Part shown: one piece after another, positions 47,992 through 61,065 of the stretch
Position numbering within the stretch: position 1 is the first letter of the stretch
How the letters are laid out: each line of letters starts with the position of its first letter
Source: Urophycis tenuis
Taxonomy: Eukaryota; Chordata; Actinopteri; Gadiformes; Phycidae
NCBI GenBank assembly: GCA_036785325.1
Contig: JAXIVH010000145.1
Location: 134,001-198,000, forward strand
Reading direction: 5' to 3'
DNA: 64,000 nt
Made by a program: the position numbers and the translations under genes
The notes under the pieces: generated by a model
What the model saw: only the letters and a program-made list of their open reading frames with translations
Told to the model about the DNA's origin: nothing
The model's database searches: none

Positions 47992-49098
47992 ATGGCGCAA
48001 TTAGGCGAGAGCGTGTCTTTCGAGACAGAAACGATCCTCTCGAAATTGTCGACAATTGGCTCATCAGCCGCTTTCGATTCCCTCGGGCAATCCTGCTTGA
48101 GTTATGTGCAGAGCTGCGGCCGGAGCCATGCCCTGCCGGTCCACGTACAGGTACTTAGTACCTTGGGGTTCCTGGCAACCGGGGCGTTTCAAAGAGAGTT
48201 GGCCGACCGATCGGGTATACGCCAGTCGACCCTGAGCCGGGCCATGCCAGCCGTGTGGGCCGGACTCATCCGCCTGTCAGCCAGGTATATAACATTCCCA
48301 TACAATGCAGCTGAACAGGTCAACATTAAAGCGCAATTTGCAGCGAGAGCCGGTTTTCCTAATATAATCGGAGCTGTCGACTGCACTCACATTGCCATAA
48401 AAGCGCCATCACATGACGAATTTGTATATGTGAACAGGAAACATTTCCATTCAATAAATGTAGGCTACAAATGATATGTGATGCACAAATGTTATTAACC
48501 AACATTGTGGCGAGGTGGCCTGGTTCAACGCACGACTCATATATTCGGAGTAACAGCATAGTTGGGAACAGACTGCAGGCTGGCATTGTGCGCGATGGGT
48601 GGCTTCTTGGTGAGTAATTGTATTCTTTTAATTGTCCTTATATTAATCCCCGTGATGCGCATTGAGTGTACGTCCCCAAATACTATCCTGTCTTCACAGC
48701 ATCATTACTTGTTTGTGTGTTTGATTCGCTGGTTAAGCAACAGCTTCGGATCTTTCGTACAAGCCCCTGTCTCTGTGTGCAAAGTACTCATGTTAATAAA
48801 CCCGTGCGTAAAGTGTGAAATGTCATTATCAGCCTCACCTTTGCCCCGGCGCCCTTCGGCATTAATTTATAACAATAGTGTGTGATCCATGTAAGTGGTG
48901 TATAAAACTAAGAAATGGGAACAACAAATCCAGTTTACTTATACTGCCTGCTTTCAATTAACCCCAGGCTACCCACTGAGGACGTGACCCCTCTGACCAA
49001 CCCTCAGACTGACCGAGAGCGGAGGTACAATGACCGCCATACCCGCACTCGGTCAGTCGTTGAGAGGGCAATAGGTCTCCTGAAGGGACGGTGGGCAG
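47992..49098 (+). pseudogene. Broken HARBI1-like transposase, copy B
   Basis: Carries the same two frameshifts, intron-like gap and C-terminal deletion as copy A, so inactivation predates the block duplication. Confidence 0.85.
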
Positions 49099-49340
49099 CA
49101 GTCCTCCTTTTCACTTCCATTTTTATATCTGACCACTTCTTTTTAAGTTCAGCGTGTGTGCGGCTCTCTGAACCCACAGCGTTGACCGCCTCACACACGC
49201 TGTCCCACTCACTCCTCTTCCGCTTGCTGTTAATCCCGGAGGACAAACTGCCAAATAAAACCACCCTCCGAGCCTCCACCTCAGTCAGGAGAGTCTCCAG
49301 TTCGCACTCGGTAAATTTTCGCTTTTTTAGATGTGCTCAT
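49099..49340 (-). pseudogene. Truncated Harbinger SANT/Myb-like gene, copy B
   Basis: Same out-of-phase ATG and truncation as copy A. Confidence 0.75.
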
Positions 49341-49607
49341 TCTCTTTCTATGATCGTTCAGAGGGGAATCCCTGATGCAGGGCTCATTTAAATATGATTA
49401 ACATAATTGAATAGGGGCGTGGACAGGGAGAAGTCTGATACTCGTGCACGTGCGCTCAATTCGGTATGTACAAAGGAAATGTGCTTGGGTTCAGGCGTAC
49501 GCTCAGATTGATACATCTGAATTTTTTTGTGCGTGCGGCGGTTTCTGGCTTTGTGCGTACGCCATGTTTCAGTAGAAAATCCACGCAATTGTTAGTACAT
49601 GAGGCCC

Positions 49608-49899
49608 CAGGTATGCGGCAGTTGAGTTGGAGTGCCTAGCTGTCAAGTGGGCACTCGACACCCTAAAATACTACCTGCTGGGTAGAGACTTCACCCTAGA
49701 GACTGACCACCGCGCCTTGCAGTGGCTAGGGCGCATGAAGGACTCAAACGCCCGCATCACCCGCTGGTTCTTGGCACTGCAGCCATACCGGTTCACAGTG
49801 CAGTACCGAGCGGGCAAGCAGAATACGGTGGCGGACTTTTTGTCTCGACACCCTGTTGGGTTCCCTCCTCCAGAGGAGGAGGGAAATGTGAGAAAGTGA
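49608..49899 (+). pseudogene. Gypsy RNase H fragment, right part, copy B
   Basis: Same frame and stop as copy A, preceded by the Harbinger element and followed by the polypurine tract and LTR. Confidence 0.88.
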
Positions 49900-50620
49900 A
49901 CACCTCCCTTCTCACTGGTTGTCTCACAAACACATGGACTGATTGTTTTTACTGAATGTTATTGTATTGTACTCCAGCTGCAGTAGGGGGCAATATTTTG
50001 TTCATTCAGGACAGAGGACACATGGGATAGCCCAGGGGGGCATTGGGTGTAAACAGCTGTTTTGTATATATTTAGATGAGGTGTAAAGTGTGTATATATA
50101 TATTGGGTAATGTGTTGTTTGGTGAAATGTAAATACTGTGTTTTCTTACAAGGTTTACTTTCCATTTAGGAATATTTTGTTTGTAGCCTTGCAATGGGGT
50201 GTTCACCCCTTATTGGTATGGCCCAACTGGCCGTGATTGGTGTATGGCCTAACTGGCCTTGATTGGTCCAATTGGGACTGATTTCTTATTTAAGGGGTGC
50301 CTCATTCTGTGTGGGGGTTAACTGAGGGTAGGTGCTGGCTTGATGTGAGGCCAGTATCCGGTATGCTAGGCTATGCTAGGCTAAGCTAACCTATGCTATG
50401 CTACTTCATGCTGAGCTAAGCGGCTAAAATGGCTAGTTTTGCCATTTAGTATTATTTAGGATTTTGGATTTATGTTTGTTTTGTTATTTTGCAAGTTGTG
50501 GTGAAGACAATAAAGCCCCACTACTTTTCAACGGCATTGCCACCCCTCGTGTTTGTCCACACGGTCCAGGCCAGAGAGTCCACATCCCAATACGTGGGGT
50601 GATCAAGTCGGTCCCTCACA
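49887..50620 (+). repeat. 3' LTR of the truncated Gypsy element, copy B
   Basis: TGTGAG...CTCACA, one base shorter than copy A because of a T-run difference near 49950. Confidence 0.82.
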
Positions 50621-51106
50621 ATGACATTTTTGGAAATTTCTGGAAATTTCTGGAAATAAAACCTCCCACCGGTGGCCACCAGATGGAGCCATCCCTTTTG
50701 ATCCTCCCCGATCCTTTTTGGTCGATCCCAGGGTTGCGCAATAGGGACTTGGGGGGGGGGGGGTCGTTCGCCTTCGTCAGGCAAACTCTCCGCCATGTCC
50801 CTAAGCTCACGCTAACCGACCAATGGTTGACCAAAGCTGAGCAGAGTTGAGCAGCGATCGGCCAATGGCGGAGCGATGCTGAGCAGAGCTCGGCGCTCAA
50901 CGGACCAATCGCTGAGCCAGGATCGGAATACGTCACCTAATGTTTTTACGACTCATACGTAGTCACGGTCATTGCTGTCCACTGCCAACGGAGGATTCGA
51001 CTAAGGTGAATTTGATGATCTTCATCCTTTGCGAGTTAATAATTCGACTTTTCGTTAAGGTATGTATTTAGCTGTATCGATTTCGTAGAAAGAGAAACGA
51101 TTCCGT
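50621..51106 (+). promoter_or_regulatory. CCAAT-rich, promoter-like stretch, copy B
   Basis: Same motifs as 38456-38940, with a G-run longer by two bases and a GAGCC/GAGCG difference near 50918. Confidence 0.4.
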
Positions 51107-51296
51107 TGACGTTGAAGCTATGTTTTTAGCTGCTGGGTAGACTTCATTCAAACTATCGCCGTTTTGTCTGTGAGCAAGCATATGACTCGTGGATGATCTC
51201 CTTTTAATCGTGGCAATCTAAGCTTTCCAAAGGTGTATGGCATGACTAAATTCGCCCACGGGTCGTCGAAATAATAAGCTGATTCATGTGTGTTCT
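51107..51296 (+). repeat. Divergent 214-bp satellite monomer, copy B
   Basis: Same divergent monomer as 38941-39129, leading into M10. Confidence 0.85.
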
Positions 51297-51998
51297 GTTG
51301 GCTGTGGAAAGAAAATAGCACACAAGTCCTACCAAGTCACCTTTATTGTCAGTGATAAACATTAATAAATAAACAGTATGGACATTGTATAAACAGTTGT
51401 ATAAAAAGTGTAAACGGTATGAACAGTGTTCTTATAAAAGATATCAATATCAATACTGATCACGTGTGTATTTTATATTTCCAGATTATTTGTTGATGAG
51501 CCAGAGCCTGTGACTCCCACCAACCGGCCCGTTCAGCCCACTGCGTTGTCGTCCTCCACCCGGCCGAAGCCTCCTGCGCCCACCCGCCTCCAGCCGAGGC
51601 CTCCTGCTGCGTCAGCCTGTGGCCCGCCCGCCCCCTGTGTCGGCAGCACCCATACCGCTGGTCCTCCCCGCACAGCCACAGGCCCCCTCCGTCCTGCTTC
51701 GTGGGCCATCCTGCAGCTGTCTCTGCAGTCATCGTGTGTCAAAACCATTCAAACTTGTATATGGTAACATTTCAAAATGACACCAGCATAAATGAGGACC
51801 TTGCAATAGGTTGTGTGTTACAGGACCCCCCTGGCATACAGCTGTATGTCTCTGTGAAGGTGGTTGTGAAGAACGGCATCCGGCTGAACAAGTACAAGTG
51901 CCGGCGAGGCAGCAACTCTCTCGAGGGGTTGCACGCCCACCTGGTTAACGCCATCCCTTCACAGCGATGTGGGATCATGCCGTTCCAAGTAAGTGATT

Positions 51999-52035
<37 letters not shown>

Positions 52036-52274
52036 GCGCATATATGCACACACACATACGCATATATACACACACATATATATATATATACTTATACATA
52101 GCTGACCCTTTTTTTCCCCCTTCTCGGGGATTATGCTCCCAGTTTTGATCTCGGACGTCTGGTCACTTGTAGCATATAATAATATTCTATTACTGTTAAG
52201 CCAACTATGAATAATAAAACAGGCCAAAACATGTGTCCTTTATCATAGCTACACGTATTACAAAAAAAACGCGT
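51297..52274 (+). repeat. Composite module M10
   Basis: Proline-rich segment from 51485; 55-codon segment 51824-51988. Starts a third copy of the 12-kb unit that does not continue past M11. Confidence 0.9.
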
Positions 52275-52685
52275 GAATTGAAAAGTTGAAGGTATGTTTT
52301 TAGCTGCTGGGTAGACTTCAGTCAACCTGACGCAGTTTTGTCTGTGAGCAACCAAATTGCTCGGGGATGGGCTCATTTTAAGCGGGGAAATCTAAGGTTC
52401 CCAACGGCGTATGGCAAGACTATATTGAGTCATGGGTCGTTGAAATACTGAGCTAATTAATTTTTGATCTGTGAGGAAAGATTGATGTTAATTGAAACGT
52501 TGAAGGTATGTTTTTAGCTGCTGGGTAGACTTCAGTCAACCTGACGCAGTTTTGTCTGTGAGCAACGAAATTGGTCGGAGATGGGCTCATTTTAAGCGGG
52601 GAAATCTAAGTTTTCCAACGGCGTATGGCATGACTATATTTGCCCACGGGTCGTCGAAATAATAAGCTGATTCATGTGTGTTCTG
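52275..52685 (+). repeat. 214-bp satellite block S11 (2 monomers)
   Basis: One standard and one boundary monomer. Confidence 0.93.
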
Positions 52686-53661
52686 TTGGCTGTGGAAAGA
52701 AAATAGCACACAAGTCCTACCAAGTCACCTTTATTGTCAGTGATAAACATTAATAAATAAACAGTATGGACATTGTATAAACAGTTGTATAAAAAGTGTA
52801 AACGGTATGAACAGTGTTCTTATAAAAGATATCAATATCAATACTGATCACGTGTGTATTATATATTTCCAGATTATTTGTTGATGAGCCAGAGCCTGTG
52901 ACTCCCACCAACCGGCCCGTTCAGCCCACTGCGTTGTCGTCCTCCACCCGGCCGAAGCCTCCTGCGCCCACCCGCCTCCAGCCGAGGCCTCCTGCTGCGT
53001 CAGCCTGTGGCCCGCCCGCCCCCTGTGTCGGCAGCACCCATACCGCTGGTCCTCCCCGCACAGCCACAGGCCCCCTCCGTCCTGCTTCGTGGGCCATCCT
53101 GCAGCTGTCTCTGCAGTCATCGTGTGTCAAAACCATTCAAACTTGTATATGGTAACATTTCAAAATGACACCAGCATAAATGAGGACCTTGCAATAGGTT
53201 GTGTGTTACAGGACCCCCCTGGCATACAGCTGTATGTCTCTGTGAAGGTGGTTGTGAAGAACGGCATCCGGCTGAACAAGTACAAGTGCCGGCGAGGCAG
53301 CAACTCTCTCGAGGGGTTGCACGCCCACCTGGTTAACGCCATCCCTTCACAGCGATGTGGGATCATGCCGTTCCAAGTAAGTGATTAAAACACTACACAC
53401 ACACACACACACGCGCGCGCGCGCATATATACACACACACACACGCATATATACACACACATATATATATATATATACTTAAACATAGCTGACCCTTTTT
53501 TTCCCCCTTCTCGGGGATTATGCTCCCAGTTTTGATCTCGGACGTCTGGTCACTTGTAGCATATAATAATATTCTGTTACTGTTAAGCCAACTATGAATA
53601 ATAAAACAGGCCAAAACATGTGTCCTTTATCATAGCTACACGTATTACAAAAAAAACACGT
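52686..53661 (+). repeat. Composite module M11 (recombinant type)
   Basis: Proline-rich segment from 52873; 55-codon segment 53212-53376. It sits where an M5/M8-type module would be expected. Its coding part lacks the KCWRG variant, and its right side (ACACTACACAC, CGCGCGCG, short TA tract) matches M13 and M14 instead. Confidence 0.88.
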
Positions 53662-54071
53662 GAATTGAAACGTTGAAGGTATGTTTTTAGCTGCTGGGTA
53701 GACTTCAGTCAACCTGACGCAGTTTTGTCTGTGAGCAACCAAATTGCTCGAGGATGGGCCCATTTTGAGCGGGGAAATCGAAGCTTTCCAACGGCGTACG
53801 GCAAGACTATATTGACTCATGGGTCGTTGAAATACTTAGCTAATTAATTTGTGTTCTGTAAGGAAAGATTAATGTTAATTGAAACGTTGAAGGTTTTTTT
53901 TTAGCTGCTGGGTAGACTTCAGTCAACCTGACGCAGTTTTGTCTTTGAGCAACCAAATTGATCAGAGATGGGCTCATTTTAAGCGGGGAAATCTAAGCTT
54001 TCCAACGAAGTATGGCATGACTATATTTGCCCACGGGTCGTCGAAATAATAAGCTGATTCATGTGTGTTCT
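53662..54071 (+). repeat. 214-bp satellite block S12 (2 monomers)
   Basis: Two monomers; the second carries the T-run variant also seen in S4. Confidence 0.92.
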
Positions 54072-54773
54072 GTTGGCTGTGGAAAGAAAATAGCACACAA
54101 GTCCTACCAAGTCAACTTTGTTGTCAGTGATAAACATTAATAAATAAACAGTATGGACATTGTATAAACAGTTGTATAAAAAGTGTAAACAGTATGAACA
54201 GTGTTCTTATAAAAGATATCAATATCAATACTGATCACGTGTGTATTTTATATTTCCAGATTATTTGTTGATGAGCCAGAGCCTGTGACTCCCACCAACC
54301 GGCCCGTTCAGCCCACTGCGTTGTCGTCCTCCACCCGGCCGAAGCCTCCTGCGCCCACCCGCCTCCAGCCGAGGCCTCCTGCTGCGTCAGCCTGTGGCCC
54401 GCCCGCCCCCTGTGTCGGCAGCACCCATACCGCTGGTCCTCCCCGCACAGCCACAGGCCCCCTCCGTCCTGCTTCGTGGGCCATCCTGCAGCTGTCTCTG
54501 CAGTCATCGTGTGTCAAAACCATTCAAACTTGTATATGGTAACATTTCAAAATGACACCAGCATAAATGAGGACCTTGCAATAGGTTGTGTGTTACAGGA
54601 CCCCCCTGGCATACAGCTGTATGTCTCTGTGAGGGTGGTTGTGAAGAACTGCATCCGGCTGAACAAGTACAAGTGCCGGCGAGGCAGCAACTCTCTCGAG
54701 GGGTTGCACGCCCACCTGGTTAACGCCATCCCTTCACAGCGATGTGGGATCATGCCGTTCCAAGTAAGTGATT

Positions 54774-54840
<67 letters not shown>

Positions 54841-55081
54841 GCACGCATATATATACACACACACACAAGCATATATACACACACATATATATATATATAC
54901 TTAAACATAGCTGACCCTTTTTTTCCCCCTTCTCGGGGATTATGCTCCCAGTTTTGATCTCGGACGTCTGGTCACTTATAGCATATAATAATATTCTATT
55001 ACTGTTAAGACAACTATGAATAATAAAACAGGCCAAAACATGTGTCCTTTATCATAGCTACACGTATTACAAAAAAAACCC
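54072..55081 (+). repeat. Composite module M12
   Basis: Proline-rich segment from 54260; 55-codon segment 54599-54763 with the NCIRL variant of M3; long CA tract 54776-54838. Confidence 0.9.
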
Positions 55082-56778
55082 TTGAATTGAAACGTTGAAG
55101 GTATGTTTTTAGCTGCTGGGTAGACTTCAGTTAACCTGACACAGTTTTGTCTGTGAGCAACCAAATTGCTCACGGATGGGCTCATTTTGAGCGGGGAAAT
55201 CTAAGCTTTCCAAAGGCGTATGGCAAGACTATATTGACTCATGGGTCGTTGAAATACAAAGCTAATTAATTTGTGTTCAGTTAGGAAAGATTGATGTTAA
55301 TTGAAACGTTGATGGTATGTTTTTAGCTGCTGGGTAGACTTCAGTCAACCTGACGCAGTTTTGTCTTTGAGCAACCAAATTGCTCGGGGATGGGCTCATT
55401 TTAAGCGGGAAAATCTAAGCTTTCCAACGGCGTATGGCAAGACTATATTGACTCATGGGTCATTGAAATACTAAGATAATTAATTTGTGTTCTGTAAGGA
55501 AAGATTGATGTTAATTGAAACGTTGAAGGTATGTTTTTAGCTGCTGGGTAGACTTCACTCAACCTGACACAGTTTTGTCTGTGAGCAACCAGACTGTTTG
55601 CGGATGGGCTCATTTTAAGCGGGGAAATCTAAGCTTTCCAACGGCGTGTGGCAAAACTATATTGACTCATGGGTCATTGAAATACTAAGATAATTAATTT
55701 GTGTTCTGTAAGGAAAGATTGATGTTAATTGAAACGTTGAAGGTATGTTTTTAGCTGCTGGGTAGACTTCACTCAACCTGACACAGTTTTGTCTGTGAGC
55801 AACCAGACTGTTTGCGGATGGGCTCATTTTAAGCGGGGAAATCTAAGCTTTCCAACGGCGTATGGCAAGACTATATTGACTAATGGTTCGTTGAAATACT
55901 AAGCTAATTAATTTGTGTTCTGTAAGGAAAGATTGATCGTAATTGAAACGTTGAAGGTATGTTTTTAGCTGCTGGGTAGACTTCAGTCAACCTGACGCAG
56001 TTTTGTCTGTGATCAACCAGACTGCTCGCGGATGGGCTCATTTTAAGCGGGGAAATCTAAGCTTTCCAACGGCGTATGGCAAGACTATATTGACTTATGG
56101 GTCGTTGAAATACTAAGCTAATTAATTTGTGTTCTGTAAGGAAAGATTGATGTTAATTGAAATGTTGAAGGTATGTTTTTAGCTGCTGGGCAGACTTCAG
56201 TCAACCTGACGCAGTTTAGTCTGTGATCAACCAGATTGCTCGCGGATGGGCTCATTTTAAGCGGGGAAATCTAAGCTTTTCAACGGCGTATGGCAAGACT
56301 ATATTCACTAAAGGGCCGTTGAAATACTAAGCTAATTAATTTGTGTTCTGTAAGGAAAGATTAATGTTAATTGAAACGTTGAAGGTTTTTTTTTAGCTGC
56401 TGGGTAGACTTCAGTCAACCTGACGCAGTTTAGTCTGTGATCAACCAGACTGCTCGCGGATGGGCTCATTTTAAGCGGGGAAATCTAAGCTTCCCAACGG
56501 CGTATGGCAAGACTATATTCACTAAAGGGTCGTTGAAATACTAAGCTAATTAATTTGTGTTCTGTCAGGAAAGATTGATGTTAATTGAAACGTTGAAGGT
56601 ATGTCTTTAGCTGCTGGGTAGACTCCAGTCAACCTGACGCAGATTTGTTTGTGAGCAACCAAATTGCTCGGAGATGGGCTCATTTTAAACGGGGAAATCT
56701 AAGCTTTCCAACGACGTATGGCATGACTATATTTGCCCACGGGTTGTCGAAATAATAAGCTGATTCATGTGTGTTCTG
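55082..56778 (+). repeat. 214-bp satellite block S13 (8 monomers)
   Basis: Eight monomers at 214-bp spacing, ending in the boundary variant. Two adjacent monomers near 55525-55950 share a CACTCAACCTGACACAG variant, showing local duplication. Confidence 0.93.
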
Positions 56779-57751
56779 TTGGCTGTGGAAAGAAAATAGC
56801 ACACAAGTCATACCAAGTCACCTTTATTGTCAGTGATAAACATGAATAAATAAAAAGTATGGACATTGTATAAACAGTTGTATAAAAAGTGTAAACGGTA
56901 TGAACAGTGTTCTTATAAAAGATATCAATATCAATACTGATCACGTGTGTATTTTATATTTCCAGATTATTTGTTGATGAGCCAGAGCCTGTGACTCCCA
57001 CCAACCGGCCCGTTCAGCCCACTGCGTTGTCGTCCTCCACCCGGCCGAAGCCTCCTGCGCCCACCCGCCTCCAGCCGAGGCCTCCTGCTGCGTCAGCCTG
57101 TGGCCCGCCCGCCCCCTGTGTCGGCAGCACCCATACCGCTGGTCCTCCCCGCACAGCCACAGGCCCCCTCCGTCCTGCTTCGTGGGCCATCCTGCAGCTG
57201 TCTCTGCAGTCATCGTGTGTCAAAACCATTCAAACTTGTATATGGTAACATTTCAAAATGACACCAGCATAAATGAGGACCTTGCAATAGGTTGTGTGTT
57301 ACAGGACCCCCCTGGCATACAGCTGTATGTCTCTGTGAAGGTGGTTGTGAAGAACGGCATCCGGCTGAACAAGTACAAGTGCCGGCGAGGCAGCAACTCT
57401 CTCGAGGGGTTGCACGCCCACCTGGTTAACGCCATCCCTTCACAGCGATGTGGGATCATGCCGTTCCAAGTAAGTGATTAAAACACTACACACACACACA
57501 CACGCGCGCGGGCGCATATATACACACACACACACGCATATATACACACACATATATATATATATATACTTAAACATAGCTGACCCTTTTTTTCCCCCTT
57601 CTCGGGGATTATGCTCCCAGTTTTGATCTCGGACGTCTGGTCACTTGTAGCATATAATAATATTCTATTACTGTTAAGCCAACTATGAATAATAAAACAG
57701 GCCAAAACATGTGTCCTTTATCATAGCTACACGTATTACAAAAAAAACGCG
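56779..57751 (+). repeat. Composite module M13
   Basis: Proline-rich segment from 56966; 55-codon segment 57305-57469; short CA/CG/TA tract. Confidence 0.9.
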
Positions 57752-60089
57752 TGAATTGAAAAGTTGAAGGTATGTTTTTAGCTGCTGGGTAGACTTCAGT
57801 CAACCTGACGCAGTTTTGTCTCTGAGCAACCACATTGCTTGGGGATGGGCTCATTTTAAGCGGGGAAATCTAAGCTTTCCAACGGCGTATGGCAAGACTA
57901 TATTGACTCATGGGTCGTTGAAATACTAAGATAATTAATTTGTGTTCTGTAAGGAAAGATGGATGTTAATTGAAACGTTGAAGGTATGTTTTTAGCTGCT
58001 GGGTAGACTTCAGTCAACCTGACGCAGTTTAGTCTGTGATCAACCAGACTGCTCGCGGATGGGCTCATTTTAAGCGGGGAAATCTAAGCTTTCCAACGGC
58101 GTATGGCAAGACTATATTGACTCATGGGTCGTTGAAATACTAAGAAAATTAATTTGTGATCTGTAAGGAAAGATTGATGTTAATTGAAACGTTGAAGGTA
58201 TGTTTTTAGCTGCTGGGTAGACTTCAGTCAACCTGACGCAGTTTTGTCTCTGAGCAACCACATTGCTTGGGGATGGGCTCATTTTAAGCGGGGAAATCTA
58301 AGCTTTCCAACGGCGTATGGCAAGACTATATTGACTCATGGGTCGTTGAAATACTAAGATAATTAATTTGTGTTCTGTAAGGAAAGATGGATGTTAATTG
58401 AAACGTTGAAGGTATGTTTTTAGCTGCTGGGTAGACTTCAGTCAACCTGACGCAGTTTAGTCTGTGATCAACCAGACTGCTCGCGGATGGGCTCATTTTA
58501 AGCGGGGAAATCTAAGCTTTCCAACAGCGTATGGCAAGACTATATTCACCAAAGGGTCGTTGAAATACTAAGCTAATTAATTTGTGTTCTGTAAGGAAAG
58601 ATTGATGTTAATTGAAACGTTAAAGGTATGTTTTTAGCTGCTGGGTAGACTTCATTCAACCTGACGCAGTTTAGTCTGTGATCAACCAGACTGCTCGCGG
58701 ATGGGCTCATTTTAAGCGGGGAAATCTAAGCTTTCCAACGGCGTATGGCAAGACTATATTGACTCATGGGTCGTTGAAATACTAAGCTAATTAATTTGTG
58801 TTCTGTAAGGAAAGATTGATGTTAATTGAAACGTTGAAGGTATGTTTTTAGCTGCTGGGTAGACTTCAGTCAACCTGACGCAGTTTAGTCTTTGAGCAAC
58901 CAAATTGCTCGGGGATGGGCTCATTATAAGCGGGGAAATCTAAGCTTTCCAACAGCGTATGGCAAGACTATATTCACCGAAGGGTCGTTGAAATACTAAG
59001 CTAATTAATTTGTGTTCTGTAAGGAAAGATTGATGTTAATCGAAACGTTTAAGGTATGTTTTTAGCTGCTGGGTAGACTTCAGTCAACCTGACGCAGTTT
59101 AGTCTGTGATCAACCAGACTGCTGGCGGATGGGCTCATTTTAAGCGGGGAAATCTTAGCTTTTCAACGGCGTATGGCAAGACTATATTCACTAAAGGGCC
59201 GTTGAAATACTAAGCTAATTAATTTGTGTTCTGTAAGGAAAGATTGATGTTAATTGAAACGTTAAAGGTATGTTTTTAGCTGCTGGGTAGACTTCATTCA
59301 ACCTGACGCAGTTTAGTCTGTGATCAACCAGACTGCTCGCGGATGGGCTCATTTTAAGCGGGGAAATCTAAGCTTTCCAACGGCGTATGGCAAGACTATA
59401 TTGACTCATGGGTCGTTGAAATACTAAGCTAATTAATTTGTGTTCTGTAAGGAAAGATTGATGTTAATTGAAACGTTGAAGGTATGTTTTTAGCTGCTGG
59501 GTAGACTTCAGTCAACCTGACGCAGTTTTGTCTGTGAGCAACCAAATTGCTCGGGGATGGGCTCATTTTAAGCGGGGAAATCTAAGCTTTCCAACGGCGT
59601 ATGGCTAGACTATATTGACTCATGGGTCGTTGAAATACTAAGCTAATTAATTTGTGTTCTGTAAGGAAAGATTAATGTTAATTGAAACGTTGAAGGTTTT
59701 TTTTTAGCTAATGGGTAGACTTCAGTCAACCTGACGCAGTTTAGTCTGTGATCAACCAGACTGCTCGCGGATGGGCTCATTTTAAGCGGGGAAATCTAAG
59801 CTTCCCAACGGCGTATGGCAAGACTATATTCACTAAAGGGTCGTTGAAATACTAAGCTAATTAATTTGTGTTCTGTCAGGAAAGATTGATGTTAATTGAA
59901 ACGTTGAAGGTATGTCTTTAGCTGCTGGGTAGACTCCAGTCAACCTGACGCAGATTTGTCTGTGAGCAACCAAATTGCTCGGAGATGGGCTCATTTTAAA
60001 CGGGGAAATCTAAGCTTTCCAACGACGTATGGCATGACTATATTTGCCCACGGGTTGTCGAAATAATAAGCTGATTCATGTGTGTTCTG
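57752..60089 (+). repeat. 214-bp satellite block S14 (11 monomers, with 428-bp dimers)
   Basis: Monomers near 57768, 57982, 58196 and 58410 alternate between an ACCACATTGCTTGG type and an ACCAGACTGCTCGC type, forming a 428-bp dimer repeated twice. Seven further monomers end in the boundary variant. Confidence 0.93.
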
Positions 60090-61065
60090 TTGGCTGTGGA
60101 AAGAAAATAGCACACAAGTCATACCAAGTCACCTTTATTGTCAGTGATAAACATGAATAAATAAAAAGTATGGACATTGTATAAACAGTTGTATAAAAAG
60201 TGTAAACGGTATGAACAGTGTTCTTATAAAAGATATCAATATCAATACTGATCACGTGTGTATTTTATATTTCCAGATTATTTGTTGATGAGCCAGAGCC
60301 TGTGACTCCCACCAACCGGCCCGTTCAGCCCACTGCGTTGTCGTCCTCCACCCGGCCGAAGCCTCCTGCGCCCACCCGCCTCCAGCCGAGGCCTCCTGCT
60401 GCGTCAGCCTGTGGCCCGCCCGCCCCCTGTGTCGGCAGCACCCATACCGCTGGTCCTCCCCGCACAGCCACAGGCCCCCTCCGTCCTGCTTCGTGGGCCA
60501 TCCTGCAGCTGTCTCTGCAGTCATCGTGTGTCAAAACCATTCAAACTTGTATATGGTAACATTTCAAAATGACACCAGCATAAATGAGGACCTTGCAATA
60601 GGTTGTGTGTTACAGGACCCCCCTGGCATACAGCTGTATGTCTCTGTGAAGGTGGTTGTGAAGAACGGCATCCGGCTGAACAAGTACAAGTGCCGGCGAG
60701 GCAGCAACTCTCTCGAGGGGTTGCACGCCCACCTGGTTAACGCCATCCCTTCACAGCGATGTGGGATCATGCCGTTCCAAGTAAGTGATTAAAACACTAC
60801 ACACACACACACACGCGCGCGGGCGCATATATACACACACACACACGCATATATACACACACATATATATATATATATATACTTAAACATAGCTGACCCT
60901 TTTTTTCCCCCTTCTCGGGGATTATGCTCCCAGTTTTGATCTCGGACGTCTGGTCACTTGTAGCATATAATAATATTCTATTACTGTTAAGCCAACTATG
61001 AATAATAAAACAGGCCAAAACATGTGTCCTTTATCATAGCTACACGTATTACAAAAAAAACGCGT
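60090..61065 (+). repeat. Composite module M14
   Basis: Proline-rich segment from 60277; 55-codon segment 60616-60780. Close to M13 throughout, including flanking satellite. Confidence 0.9.

Larger units (their letters stand above)
47527..49607 (+). mobile_element. PIF/Harbinger DNA transposon inserted in RNase H, copy B
   Basis: Same ends, target duplication and internal damage as copy A. A handful of substitutions distinguish it (for example near 48030 and 48997). Confidence 0.92.
39130..51296 (+). repeat. Tandemly duplicated block B (about 12.2 kb)
   Basis: Second copy of block A with the same order of modules, satellite, LINE, last exon, Gypsy fragment, Harbinger and promoter-like stretch. 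It is longer mainly by one satellite monomer near 41790-42005, a 30-bp duplication in M8 and TA/CA tract changes. Confidence 0.95.
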
